From: Mugil cephalus
Taxonomy: Eukaryota; Chordata; Actinopteri; Mugiliformes; Mugilidae
Length of the DNA stretch: 64,000 bases
Assembly: GCF_022458985.1 (NCBI RefSeq)
Contig: NC_061786.1
Location: 4,900,001-4,964,000 of the forward strand
Direction: 5' to 3'
Shown here one piece after another: positions 21,299-33,400 of the stretch (position 1 is its first letter; every line of letters begins with the position of its first letter). The position numbers and the translations under genes were made by a program. Under the pieces are notes generated by a model that had not been told where the DNA came from, made no database searches, and was given only the letters and a program-made list of their open reading frames with translations.

Positions 21299-21460
21299 CT
21301 TGGCTCCAGTCGGTTAGCGCGAATCACGTGGCCGTCTTCTTCTACGTTCCCCGACTCTTCTCTTTCAATCGGCTCCAACTGGAGTTGACATGCGATGTTA
21401 CGGGGCATTACCGCCACCTGCTGCTTAAAAATTGAGCTAACGCTTCGTCCAGCGCTAAAC
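21290..21460 (-). promoter_or_regulatory. pnn: pnn promoter and start region
   Basis: The start codon lies inside AAGATGGCGG (plus 21292-21301), a good YY1-type initiator-proximal element, followed by a GC-rich GCGGTGGCGGTG run. Upstream sequence has CpGs, no TATA, and a CACGTG E-box near 21326-21331 (gaatCACGTGgcc). Confidence 0.5.
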
Positions 21461-23490
21461 GTTTTACTATACAGTGAATGTGCACTGCTATTGATAGACA
21501 TCAAAGTCATGTCATTTCTCTAGGTTAAGTTTTGATTCATTTTTTCTCTCTGTATATTTGTAGCCTTTCTATTTTCTGCTTGATGTCATATAGCTTATTT
21601 TTCTTTATCTTTGTAACTTTTCCATTCTTCTTCTTATTGTCTTTATATTTAGTTTGCCGTCATGTGGTCTCTGTGTCTTTTAGTCCAGTTTTACTTTTGA
21701 TTTGTTTAGCATCTTTTTGTTCATGCTCTCTCTTTGTCATTTTTTCATTTCAAAACGGAAATAGTCATTCCCCAACCGAGTGACACCAGACCAACTTTCT
21801 GCAGCAAGGATTCTGTGGGCAGAGGAAGTTGGGTCGACACCCAGACGATGAGCTAAAACACCAGAAAAAGACGAAAATAGGACACGGGAAGCAAGTGACT
21901 TTTTAATGTTTTTTTATTCACTGACTAAAAGAAGAGAAGCATTCATTCAACATTTATTCAAATCAACATTCGGCAGGTTGACCCCTCAAGTGTACGCAAT
22001 CTGTCAGCTAAGAGGTTTTACATTGAGGTTTGTAATGCACCCTCCCTTTTCTCCACAACACAGCCATGGATCAACACTGTTCTCAATGATAAAATGGGTC
22101 CTCTTAGGTGGAGAGGATTCTCTTTCCCTGCAGATTAATCCAAAACACAGCTGGGAAGATTCCAAATAACTGGTTTGTAGGATTTCAGACTTAAAATTCA
22201 TCAAGGGTTAGTCAGGTCCTCAACTGAGATACGTTTATTTCCCCACATTAGTGGGAATTTGACAGGGTGGAACTCTCTGTCAAAACAAAACATAATCCAG
22301 GTTTCAGAGCAACCAAACCTTTGTCGGACAAATTATTAACCACACCTTGTTCTGTGTGAAAGCTGGAATTCAGGCGAGTTAGAATGCAGACTGATTTTAA
22401 AACCTCTGCACAGAATAAAGTTCTAGGAAGCTTCCCCAATGTAAACGAGGCTGTGTTTTGGATCAAGTCTGGTTCCGTGCTTTCAGGAAAACCAAGAACC
22501 CAGTGCTATGTGCTCACTTTAACAAACAGAATCACACAGGAACTTTATGCTCAGAATATTCAACAACAACGATGGTAAAACCATTTCTGCAAAAAACATA
22601 CAACAACATAGCTTCTGATTTACAAAGTCTGTGTGATTTCATAATATACTTCATGTTCATAAATTGAACCCGGACATGTGTTGCATAAGAGTACACCATG
22701 GTAATGCATTGTTGAAACCTATACAAATATCCACTGTGTGACTTTATATATCTATTTATATAGTTTATATTTCTTCCTCTATGGTTTTCTAAAGACGCAG
22801 CCGGGCGCTGTCAGCACTGCTTGTGCCCCTTTGTGGCCACTAGTAAGACTGCTGTTATTGCAAACTGTCCTGATTTTAAACAAATGCACAACATTCGTAC
22901 CACGATAAAACTGGGGCCGTCTAGCCAGTCTCACAGAGACCAAGAGTGAGCCCGCCGTCACCGCTGCTGTCGCTGGGCTGGCTGACCAGAATCAAAAGAT
23001 CTTAAAATTAAATGATAAGATTTCATAAATCATCATAAGGCCAAGTATTGTCATTGCAAATTCTTATTAGTTTACATCTTCATTTCTACTGCGTGATAGT
23101 GAGAAAAAGAAAATATAAAAACTGAAACAAAAAGGAAAAAACAAATTAAGTGAGTGTGGATTATATGCATTCCTCTTGCATAGTTGTGAGGCTGGACCGG
23201 GCAGCAGGCCTGCCTGCCTGGCTAATTAGGAGGTTTGGCTCTCCAAACTTGACAAGAAAGACTTTGTTTACCAGCCAGACACATCAGAACCACAGTAGCT
23301 GAACCCTAAATGAAGACTGCTGGCTGACACTAACCATGAATATCCATCAGTTCTTTGATTATAACCCGGCGCTGCAAGAATATCACTAATGCACCAGAGC
23401 TGCTGACACAACTTGCCAGGTTATAAGATCAGAGTGATTTTGACAGTAGCTAGTCTGTGACTATACCCTTAATATCTCACAGATGCTGAG

Positions 23491-23519
23491 ATCATCATCA
23501 TCATCATCATCATCATCAT
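23491..23519. repeat. (ATC)n microsatellite
   Basis: About ten ATC units in noncoding sequence between pnn and fbxo33. Confidence 0.9.
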
Positions 23520-25486
23520 ATACTGGCAAGGAAACCGTTTTAGTGTCAGCAAAGTCTGAAGCTGAGAACTGGAGAACCCAAACTTCCTCTCAGTGTGAGC
23601 CTCCTTTTCACTGAGAATCTAGCCTCATACAAATATCTAATAGGCAGGACTGATTTCATACCAGTGCAATGCACATCCAGTGTTTTTCTCTTACTGAAAG
23701 ATATCAGGATGTTAATCAGATTTGCCACATTCTCACGTGAGTGCAGCGCTCTGAGAGGCTATTCAGTTTTGCATTTACTGGTAGTAGTTTGTGGTCGAAG
23801 CATTTAAATAAAAAAATAATGATAATAATAATAACCCCAAAACGAACAGAAGATTGTAATGAGGAAACCCTGTCTCTGCAGAAACATTAAGCCATTCCTT
23901 AATGTCTTTTGGAGAAGGCTTTAGGCCCAGAACCATCTTACTACCATTTCTCTACATCTAGTTTTAGGATTCTTTTGCACATTGCAAACATCCTGGTAGT
24001 TATAGACACTCCAGTTGGCATTGAGTCTGAGCAATGATCAAAGTGGATATGAAAGTAAGTCTGATGAGTGTCTGCTCGAGGCTCCATGTTTAGACCGATG
24101 CAGACCTGACAGTCTGCTGCTTTGGTACTAAAATAAGACACACTCGCTCCCGTCTACGTCAGTGGTACCGGTATTGGCCAAGTCTCCAACCCCAGTTCTT
24201 TGTATATGGCCACATACCATCATGCAAACAAATCTCCATATCTTTACAGTTCTGCAATCACAACAGAGTTAAATACACGGCCACTGGCAGCGGACTCAGA
24301 TGGACTGCGTTAGAGGCCAGCTCTGTGGATTCTATTACTCATCAGGCCCTGCTATTTTCTGAGAACACTCTATGAATGCACGTAATAAGAAAAAAACTCA
24401 AAGCAAAACAGAAAAAAAAATAGAAAGGTCAAAGGGCAGGTTGAAATGATTACAACCACTTAAATATACAGTAACTGCTGGTAATGGTCTCCTGAATAAC
24501 TGACACCTCCTCTCATGTCTAGAGCCTTCAGACCTGTGATTTGTGTGGCAGGACTGATTGAAAATAAGGCCCCGCCTGCTGTGCGTCAGTCTGTCCGTCT
24601 GTGTTAACACAGTATAGCATAGTCAAGAACAAACCTCAGTCTGCACACGTTGTATAAATAAATTCAGTCTACACTCTCGCGTAACCACAGTGAATATATA
24701 CTGTTACTGCTGTGACTAACGCCCTCGTATTTAGCACACTCATAGTATGTCGTCTTCAGATGTGAGGTTTTTTTTTTGTGTACCGGACACAAAAGGCCCC
24801 AGAAATGGCCTCAGGATGCTGAAGCATGGCATCGCGGATACATCCGTTAGAAACACAGCTGACCTTTGAAAGAGCGGCACACTCTACACGACCACTTCTT
24901 AATGGTATCACACCTCACCTCTGCCCAGACCAGCTGCTGTTCTGGTGTGACTCGTCAGTACTAGCTGTGTCTTCAATCCCACGAAAAGTAAAAAAAATAT
25001 AGGATATCTGTATATAGAGTCTAATTTTCATGCAGACGCTGTAGCCATGTAATACAATTTTTGCTAGTCAGATGGCCTGAGCGACCCCCCGCCCCGTGTG
25101 GAATGTCCTGTTCCTAGCGGATCTTTAGCAGCGAATCACTTTAGAGGTCCAAGAGCCCAGAAGTAAACACTTCCGATCGTATCTGACCTTGGCTTACGGG
25201 CCGTACTACACAGCGCATCAGACACACTGGCCATCGTCCCGGCTGGGAAGCTGCTACCTGTCAGAATGTAACTTCTGGAAGCATCTGTGGGAGTGTTTAA
25301 ATCCCTGACTTGTTCTGAGATTGAACCAAGCGCTTTGTCCCGTTCGCCTTTAGTTTTACATTCACTCACTCCTCACAGTGTAACAAGTGCTGGACAGGAA
25401 AGAGAAAGAAGTAAGAGTATGGTCACGAGTGGTCCGACTCCAGACCTCTCTGCTTAAACCTCTGTCACAATGAAGAACTGCACCAC

Positions 25487-25513
25487 ACTGGACTGGACTG
25501 GACTGGACTGGAC
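25487..25513. repeat. (ACTGG)n short tandem repeat
   Basis: About five copies of the pentamer ACTGG/GGACT between pnn and fbxo33, followed by a degenerate unit. Confidence 0.9.
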
Positions 25514-25940
25514 AGGCCTGGCAACATGCACTGTGGACCCTGAGTGCCATTCAGAGGTAAGTATTTGGCCACACTGTACAAGTCGTGCAACAATGCTGCT
25601 AACCTATAAGTGTCATGTTGAATATAAACATCCAATAATGCCTTCCAAAACAAATATTCTTATTTTTCTTAACACAGGGTGCAGCCACAAACACAAGATG
25701 GGCCAAACCTTTGCTTACAGGTCTGCTTTGGTCTGTTTTCACTCCAACCACAGGACAAGACTGCTGACATTTAACCCGGTCTGGTACAGAATGGTTCGAA
25801 GCATAGCGAGGGGCAGGGCGTGGACACACGAAGAGAATATTAGTCGACGAGAGTTCAGTGGAAGATACTCGGAGAAGGAGAGAACAGAAAGTGTTAAAAG
25901 GAGGTGTAGAGCAGAAAAGGAATACTGGAACAGTCCCCAG

Positions 25941-26279
25941 CCAGTGTGTGTGTGTGAGTGTGTGTGAGTGTGTGTGTATGTGGGCACTTCAGATAGATTT
26001 GTGTCTGGGTTAAGTTTGTTCCACTGTGGTCTTTGGCAGCTTAGAACACATCAATGGAGGAAAACAGATCCAGTGACTCATAATATTCACGTGAGAGAGC
26101 TAGAGGCCTGAGCATCGTTACTTTCCATTCTCCTCCTTTTGTTTTTTAAAAGACCAACTGTACCCTGAGAACGAACGATTTCTGTTCCTGTTTCCTGCTG
26201 TGATGGGAGTGATGCCACACGGCTGAACACGAGCAAGCTCCCCCCCCACCCGCCAACCCCACCCCACCCCACCCACACT
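25941..26279. repeat. TG-rich and C/A-rich low-complexity patches
   Basis: A GTGTGTG run with interspersed GAGTG lies at 25946-25981. A C-rich CCCCACC repeat lies at 26239-26278. Both are noncoding simple sequence. Confidence 0.8.
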
Positions 26280-29200
26280 TACACACAGGCATGCAGAAAA
26301 TGTATGACGGCTGCACGGGCTGACCACTTGTTTACATACACAACTTATTCACACCTTTCTACTTGATATACATGGAAACTTGCACAGCGAACACAGGCAC
26401 GCTCTGAAAGAAGTGGAAACGCGGGTGCTGAAACCTTAAGCCACTGGTAACGCTGGTTCCCTAAAGAGTGAACTAACTATCACAGCAACCACTAACGCCT
26501 AATACAGGGCTATCACTTGTGGAGAGCTGGGGTTTAAAAAGCAGCTAGACCAGAAGTAAGTTGCCTGCTAGCGTTGCCGTGCTGAGCATAACTTTGTCTC
26601 CGCTCTTCTCTCCTTGCAAGGACAGGAAAAGAACTCCCCACGAATTCTTCAAAAAACGTCTAGCTCCAGTTCTGTGGCATAAATACTCTATGACTATGAA
26701 CAGTACTTTGTATACATTTTGACACTGGGGAAAATCAGAGCTAAAATCAAGACTTTAATGTGCTCAACCTTACTGTATCAGGCAAACATCCCCTGCTTTT
26801 ATTCTGTGTTGAAACACTGCAACAAGGCCAAGGCTGGACGACCCAAACAGCAAAATCTGATTTCTTGCGTGGAGCCAGTAACACCTAGAGACCCGAGAAG
26901 ACAGGAAACAGAGGAGGGAGTAAAATCTGCTTCTTTTTAAAAATAGATGTCTGTAAAAATCCATTAGCTCAGCTGAGATGAATATCCTTGTCTGACGTTA
27001 CATTCGACTTAAAAACTGCTGTGATTTTTCCACCCCTTAAGTGGCTTTTATCTATACACAATATAAACACTAACAGGTTAAATGCCTCACATAAAAGAAT
27101 CAAAGTGGAGCTCTTAAAAGAGATGAGAGGGAAAGTGAGGAGGGGAGAAGGAAGATAAGATAAAAACCAACATATTTTGGTCTGGATGTGTCATGTTGGT
27201 ATCTGAGTCCCCTCCAGGTGTTTGAATGTACAGTGCTATATACAGCCACAGACAGCCTTAAAAAGAAACTCCTGGTACCAAAGTGCATTTATCCTGAGAT
27301 ATGAACCAAGGACTATAGAGATTATCACGGCTAAACCATCAAGGTCCCTTAACACACGAACAAACATTTGGTATCAAGAGGCCGATCACTAGGACCAGTC
27401 CATTCTGAAGCTAGCAAAGTGCTAGCACTGTGACGCTGGCTCCATATCAGGGCAAAGATTGCAGGTCAACTTCGTAAACTATTTACCTTGATATGGTCCA
27501 TCATAGATCCATGGTGTATACAACTATGTCTGCGCTGATGCCACTTGGGGGGAGGGAGGGTAACTTTTCTGACAGTAGCCCGCATACTCAGGAAAATCAG
27601 CTAACAAATCTCAAATCAACTTGTGTTTTCCTGGTAAAATCCCAAGTCAGCCGTCAGACACAGGTGCAGCTGTCACCGCATATAACCATCGAGCAGTCAC
27701 AACACTGGAGAATCACACGTTGCCATCCTGGACCCCAGTTCTTGACTAATCATATCTGTCTGGAGCAAAAGCGATCGGGTCTACGCTGGCTGGCCGGTGC
27801 CACAAACATGGCTGCACTTCCACAGAGCATGGGAAGCATTCATTTATTTGAATAAAGGCACTCCCTCAGGAATTTAATCAAAGTCATGCCTTGGTGAATG
27901 AATACTAAGGACAAGCTCAGCCAGACAAGATCCACTGTGCCAGGGAGGAATCATTTCATCCCAGAAAACCGACCGCTTCAGACATTAATTAGGCCCAGCA
28001 GGCCCTCTATTGATGGCACAGATTTGCCTCCAATCCACAGCCACTCTCCATCCCCAACAACGTCTTTCTACTGGAGGTAGAAAACACGTGCAATGAGCAG
28101 CTTGGTTTTGCCATTCTTTAGTCTTTACCAACCTTAATCTTTGAAAACAAATGTATGATTAGGTTTGCTGACCCTCCAACCAAGGCGGAGCGAGGGTTTA
28201 TCAGATGGCAAGATAAACAACATCATAAACAACGACAGCAACTGTATCCAGAAAAAAAGGGGGCTGTTTCCAAGGCAACTGTGACTCAAGAGGACATAAA
28301 ATAACACAAAACAAACGAAAAATACTTTTTCTCACATTAGCTGATTGTTTCTCACATCCTACGCAACATTGACACCACTCTCCTCGTCATAGTGATGTTA
28401 AAGCCTACCTGAGACTGACAGCGAAGCGCTTTTCGCCACAGACATGAGCAACATGACCCCGAATCCTTGTTGTGTTGTAGGTGACGTTTCAGTCTCAAAA
28501 CTAAAAAGCTGTCGCGGCTGTCTGTGGAACGCACAATGTCCCAAACTGGGCTATTAGGCAGCCCTGGGAAATGTCTGCGCCAAATACAGCTATACTAGAA
28601 GAATTCAATATAGAACGAAAAAGCTAAGCGACTGGCCAACAGAATAAGAAGTTAAATTACATGCAGTGCATCGGTTTCTTAGTCATGAAATGTTCCACTC
28701 CAAAATACAAAAAATGCCACTGAAAAAAAAAAAAAACAGGTTCCAAACTACAGTGCTGTGGACCATGACTGCAATACCTGGGTTTGGAATTCTCTGCACG
28801 AAGCCATTTTAGCATGGCATCACCGAGGATCTGGAAGCAGTTACAGAGCCTCGCAAAACCCACACAAATATGGCATTATGGAACACGGCCCCCTTTTCTC
28901 TTAATAATGCAAAACTATTTGAAGAGGTCTTTGATCTCAGAGCCCTTCATATCATGGTGCACGTTCCCGTTCTTTTCTTTGACTCTGTGTCATGGTTCAC
29001 TTTGATTCTTCCGCATCTGAATCAGTGGTACACCAAATGACAGAGGTGACAACTTAAAGGGCTCTGGAACCAGCCATGCTAACTGGAAAGGCAGATACAT
29101 TCATCCTGAATATAGAAAAATGCAATGATTTACTACCAGCTCACTATAGATCAGTGGTATATTGTATTGTTGTGGGCAGATTGTGAGATAGTTTGGCTCT

Positions 29201-30471
29201 GACTGTTGCTAAATGAGGCTTCCCATTTAGACTGGTGAGGTTTCCCAAGAAGTCAACAAGTGAGCAGGGTGGGAAGTGGCTTGGCGGCAATCATGTAACA
29301 ATATTCTCCATAACACCATCGGTAACTGGTCGAAACCCTCACTTAAAAAAATTAAAAAAAACACATAGGGTTTGAAATGCAACTCTCCTAACAATGACCT
29401 GAGTCATGGAGCCGACAAGGCTGTTGCTGAAAACTGCATTAGAAGCCAAAGTCAGCCATTATACAGTGGAGGTTCCCACCCTGCTGGTAACACTCTCAAC
29501 CTAGTGGACGAGTGCACAAGGTACTCATTCAGAGCAACAAAAGAAGCAGCTATGTTTGTATTACCTAGGAAGTCTTTGATTGGTTAGTTTACACCGTCCA
29601 GTGGGAGTGGAGTTGCTGGAGTGGAGCTCCAAAGAAAAATACTTTACTAAAGCTAACAGCTTGTGTCTGAACACACGTCCCCATTCAAAGCCCTATGGGT
29701 CTTCACTCAACCTGCCTGTCTTTCCTGTTCTAGCTGTGAGCAGGATAATAATATATCTGTATTTAAATACACACAAAGCCTATACGGACAAGGGAACCAC
29801 CACGCAGGAAAAACAAGATTATACACCGAGCAAGGAGGGATGGAAAACAATCAAAAAAAAAAAAAAAGAAAGAAACACAAGAAACGAATCAAAGTTACAC
29901 AATACAGAGGCTCTGGAGGTTATTAAGGTGAAGGAGAGAGCTCTGAATACTTGTGGGCAAGACCAGACCAGACTGGGCTAAGTGGGCGCTTGAAGCAGAA
30001 AGACGACCAATTTCAGCAGACAAATTAAAATCTGTGAAGTCTTCCCTGTAGTCAGGTCAGAGTGACATTCCTTCAAACTGAATGAATAATATAGTTTAAA
30101 TACAATGGTCAGTTTTAATAGAAGACCTTTAACTGCAAAATGTATTTAAAACATCAAAAGCTGCGTCTGTTTTTCTAAGAAACTAAATAGAACGAAAAGG
30201 TAAAGCAAGAAAACAGGGGATCTACTGGAAAGTGGTAGGACTTGATTGTGTGCTAAAACCCCTGTGAGAGAAACACAATATAAAAATTAAAATAAAAACA
30301 ATCCGCTCACATCAGGTCACATGTATGCAATTTATAGATTGTTTTAAGATCCGCGTTAGATTTGTCATTTCTGTCTGCTTTTGGCTCGGGTTCAGCTGAC
30401 CTTGACTTTGTTGGTCTGGCCTGGTCTTGACACCGTTTAGGCTGTGACGTGTTGGGTTTAACAACCTTTGT

Positions 30472-33400
30472 CTACATGCCCATGCTGAAGGCGTGCAGCT
30501 CGCGATGGAATTGCTGGGTCGGTTCGGCCAAAACCAGGCTGGAATCCAGGCATGGGTGCCAGACGCGGCCTAGGCCCAGCGAAACCTCCTTGACCAGGTT
30601 GTGGACTGGGTCGCCCTCCACATACACGGACTGGTCCGGGTCGAAGTCGATGCTCTCTTCTGAGACAGTCAGGACACGAAGACTGGAGCCTCGCAGTCGA
30701 GAGATGGCCACCAGGTTATGAGACCATATAGTGTAACCTTCAGAGAGACAGAGACAGGTTCCTGAGCACTGGACTAATCTAAAAAATATTAAAGATTAAT
30801 AATGAATCTGCTGGTCAGGTTTAAAGTCAGTATAACGAATAGTGAAAAAGTGAATAAATGAAAACCTTATTAACTGGCGAATAAACTACTTCTAAGACTA
30901 ACTTCCTTTTCATTTCACTGTCTCTTCCTCATCTCATAATTGCCCTGACAATAACCACATTTGTAGACCAAAACGATCGTGCAAGCTTTAGTTACCATGA
31001 AAATAGTTGACTAAACAAGAAGTAACAAGCAGCAGAGCGAGAACTGCAGAAGAATCATGGAAAGGAGTATATTCTGACTTTTAGAAACTAAACATTGTGT
31101 TTACAGCTCAATGCAATGCCCCAATGACTCCCATGTAGAGTTAGACAAGTATCACTACAGACCTCTAGAAAATTAGCATTTCAGCAAATCATTTCTGCAA
31201 ACTGCCAATGTGCTCAAACCCAAACCAATTTCTCCGTATCACTAGATTCACTTATATACCACCACAATGTAGTACAAGCACAGACCACGCAGGTCTCCTA
31301 ATATCTCTGAAATAAACTGAACTCACCATGTATCACAAGTACAGCCAGCTGAGTGCATCTCCATGCCAAGAGAACCAAAGGGTCTTCATTGCGATTGATG
31401 CTGAGGTCAGGGAAGTTGGTGCCATCCCTCAGGAGAAGAAAGTGAGTCAGCGTTTTGTTGTACTGCTGAGAGATGAGTTCCAGAGTGGCGTCGGTCACCA
31501 GTGTGCTGTAACTGTCGAGGTGAAGGCGCTCCAGGGGAAGGCTTGGCTTTAGGATTCTGAGGAGCTCAGAGCTGTCGACCTCCAGGGCCATGATGTACAC
31601 TCGCAGGTTGGCACTCACACGAACCTGCAGGAAGCCAGGTAAGCTTGATTGATATTCACTATTATTATGCCAAAGTTCCAGTACAGAAACGGTACCACAG
31701 TTCCTCACGCTAGGTTTTCATTCACTTGTAACTGCTTGAATTGTTCACACAAAAAGGCATTTCAGCAACAATTATGTAACAAACCAAAGCAATCACAAGG
31801 AAAGCTGTAAATTGTTATATTACCAGTGCCTTCCAATCGTCTTCTGTAGCTGTTCCTTCTAATGGCTTGAACTCCAGGGCGGCACCGCTGAGCAGCAGGG
31901 AAAGACGGTGCAGTGGAGTTCTGCGTGGAGATGCCAGCAAACCGCAAAGCTCAGACGTGAAGTCAGAGAAATCCAAAGCCAGAGAACGAAGGTTAGAAAG
32001 ACGATCCAACTCTGATGGTGAGATGATTGGACCTGGGAAGAATTCAAAAGAAACGTCGTCAGAACTTACAATAGGAGCTAGCTTTGTCAGTTTCCAACAA
32101 TTCATTATTATCCACCATTATACTCCACTATTCATACATACATTGTGTATAAAGTCTGTCATATACCAGACAAATACATACCTAACTGGTGGTCAAGTAA
32201 ACTCAGGTGCTGCAGAGTCTCAGCTGAAGGGTTTGACAAGCAGGCTAATGAACAGGGAGTCACCAGACCCAACATGAAGCTACAGGACAACCACCTCAGC
32301 TGCCTGCTGTTGGACAACAACTCCATGAACAACTGCTGGATTCTGTTGAGAGCAGACAGGAAGGCAAATTTAGAGTTCATCTCAAGAGCTGATCACACTC
32401 CCAAGAACCATATGATCAGTAGCAGGGCTAAGAATGGCCATAGACTACTTCCCTTGCGCATTCTTGCGAGACTTGTCATGTGAAATCAGTCTTGCAAGAG
32501 TGGGATTTCTCACAAGGGTGTGCATGAAAAGACATGTATTAAAAATGGATCTTTAAACATAGGATCTTTAAAATTAAAATCGTCTAGAATCCAAACATAT
32601 TTTACACCCAGCCCTAGTCAGTAGAGTATCCTAACAGGTGCTGCCTCTAATGGATAGCTACCTAATGGTGTACCAGACAGAAACTCTTCATTGTTTGTGC
32701 AACACAAATTCTGGAAGAGGCTGTGAAGCCTAAAAACATGCACATATGTACTGTAAGCTGGTCACATGGCAGCTTCCATAGCTCATAAAGTGACCTGACC
32801 TACAGAGAAAAGCACACAGCACTTATATGCTGTGATATCTCACTTTGGTGTGAAACCACTTTCACACTACTACTGAGCTGCAAAATAACCCCATGACATT
32901 CTGACAGCTATGAAAGAGATGTAGAATGGCATAAAAAAAATAAGCCGATGGAGGCTCAAAATGATCAATAAACTACCCAAGAAAGTCAGTAGTCTGTGTA
33001 TAAGTAGTCCTGAAATTGACACTTAACACATATGCATACAGGTATACAACAAATTGTACAAGATGGTCTATTCAGGCGAATTCTGAGGCAACCACGATGA
33101 CTCGCTGGTGCAAGCAAAATTTTTGATTTGATCAGAATCTCAAAATAGTTTTTCAGGGTCAATTTCTGCCAAACAGTGTGTTGCCAAATGGATTATTTAT
33201 ACACCATGACATCATCATTCGCAGCTCTCAGTATTTTAACAAACCCACAGGGTTTGTTGCAATCCACCATCTGTACCTTGCTGCCATGTATCTTACACAA
33301 TTTATTGGCAGAAAGCCGAGTTTGTTGCGAGCTACACACATTGTGTGCTTTTCTGTGTGTTCTCTAACCAGATGATGACAATGTGTCTTTTTTAATTTTG

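Larger units (their letters stand above)
21461..30471 (-). other. Nine-kb stretch without exons; possible long fbxo33 3' UTR
   Basis: No ORF here has coding character and no known exon was seen. There are few or no recognisable transposons, in contrast to the right half of the window. AATAAA signals on the minus strand occur at about 21913-21918 and 21952 (just above pnn), 22234, 26798 and 27843. The strand and the signals allow an extended 3' UTR of fbxo33 reaching towards pnn, but this is only inference. The stretch also holds simple repeats, listed separately. Confidence 0.35.

Noticed and set aside
26239..26278. C-rich CCCCACC stretch, considered as a G-quadruplex promoter
   Set aside because: A simple repeat in noncoding DNA with no nearby transcription start.
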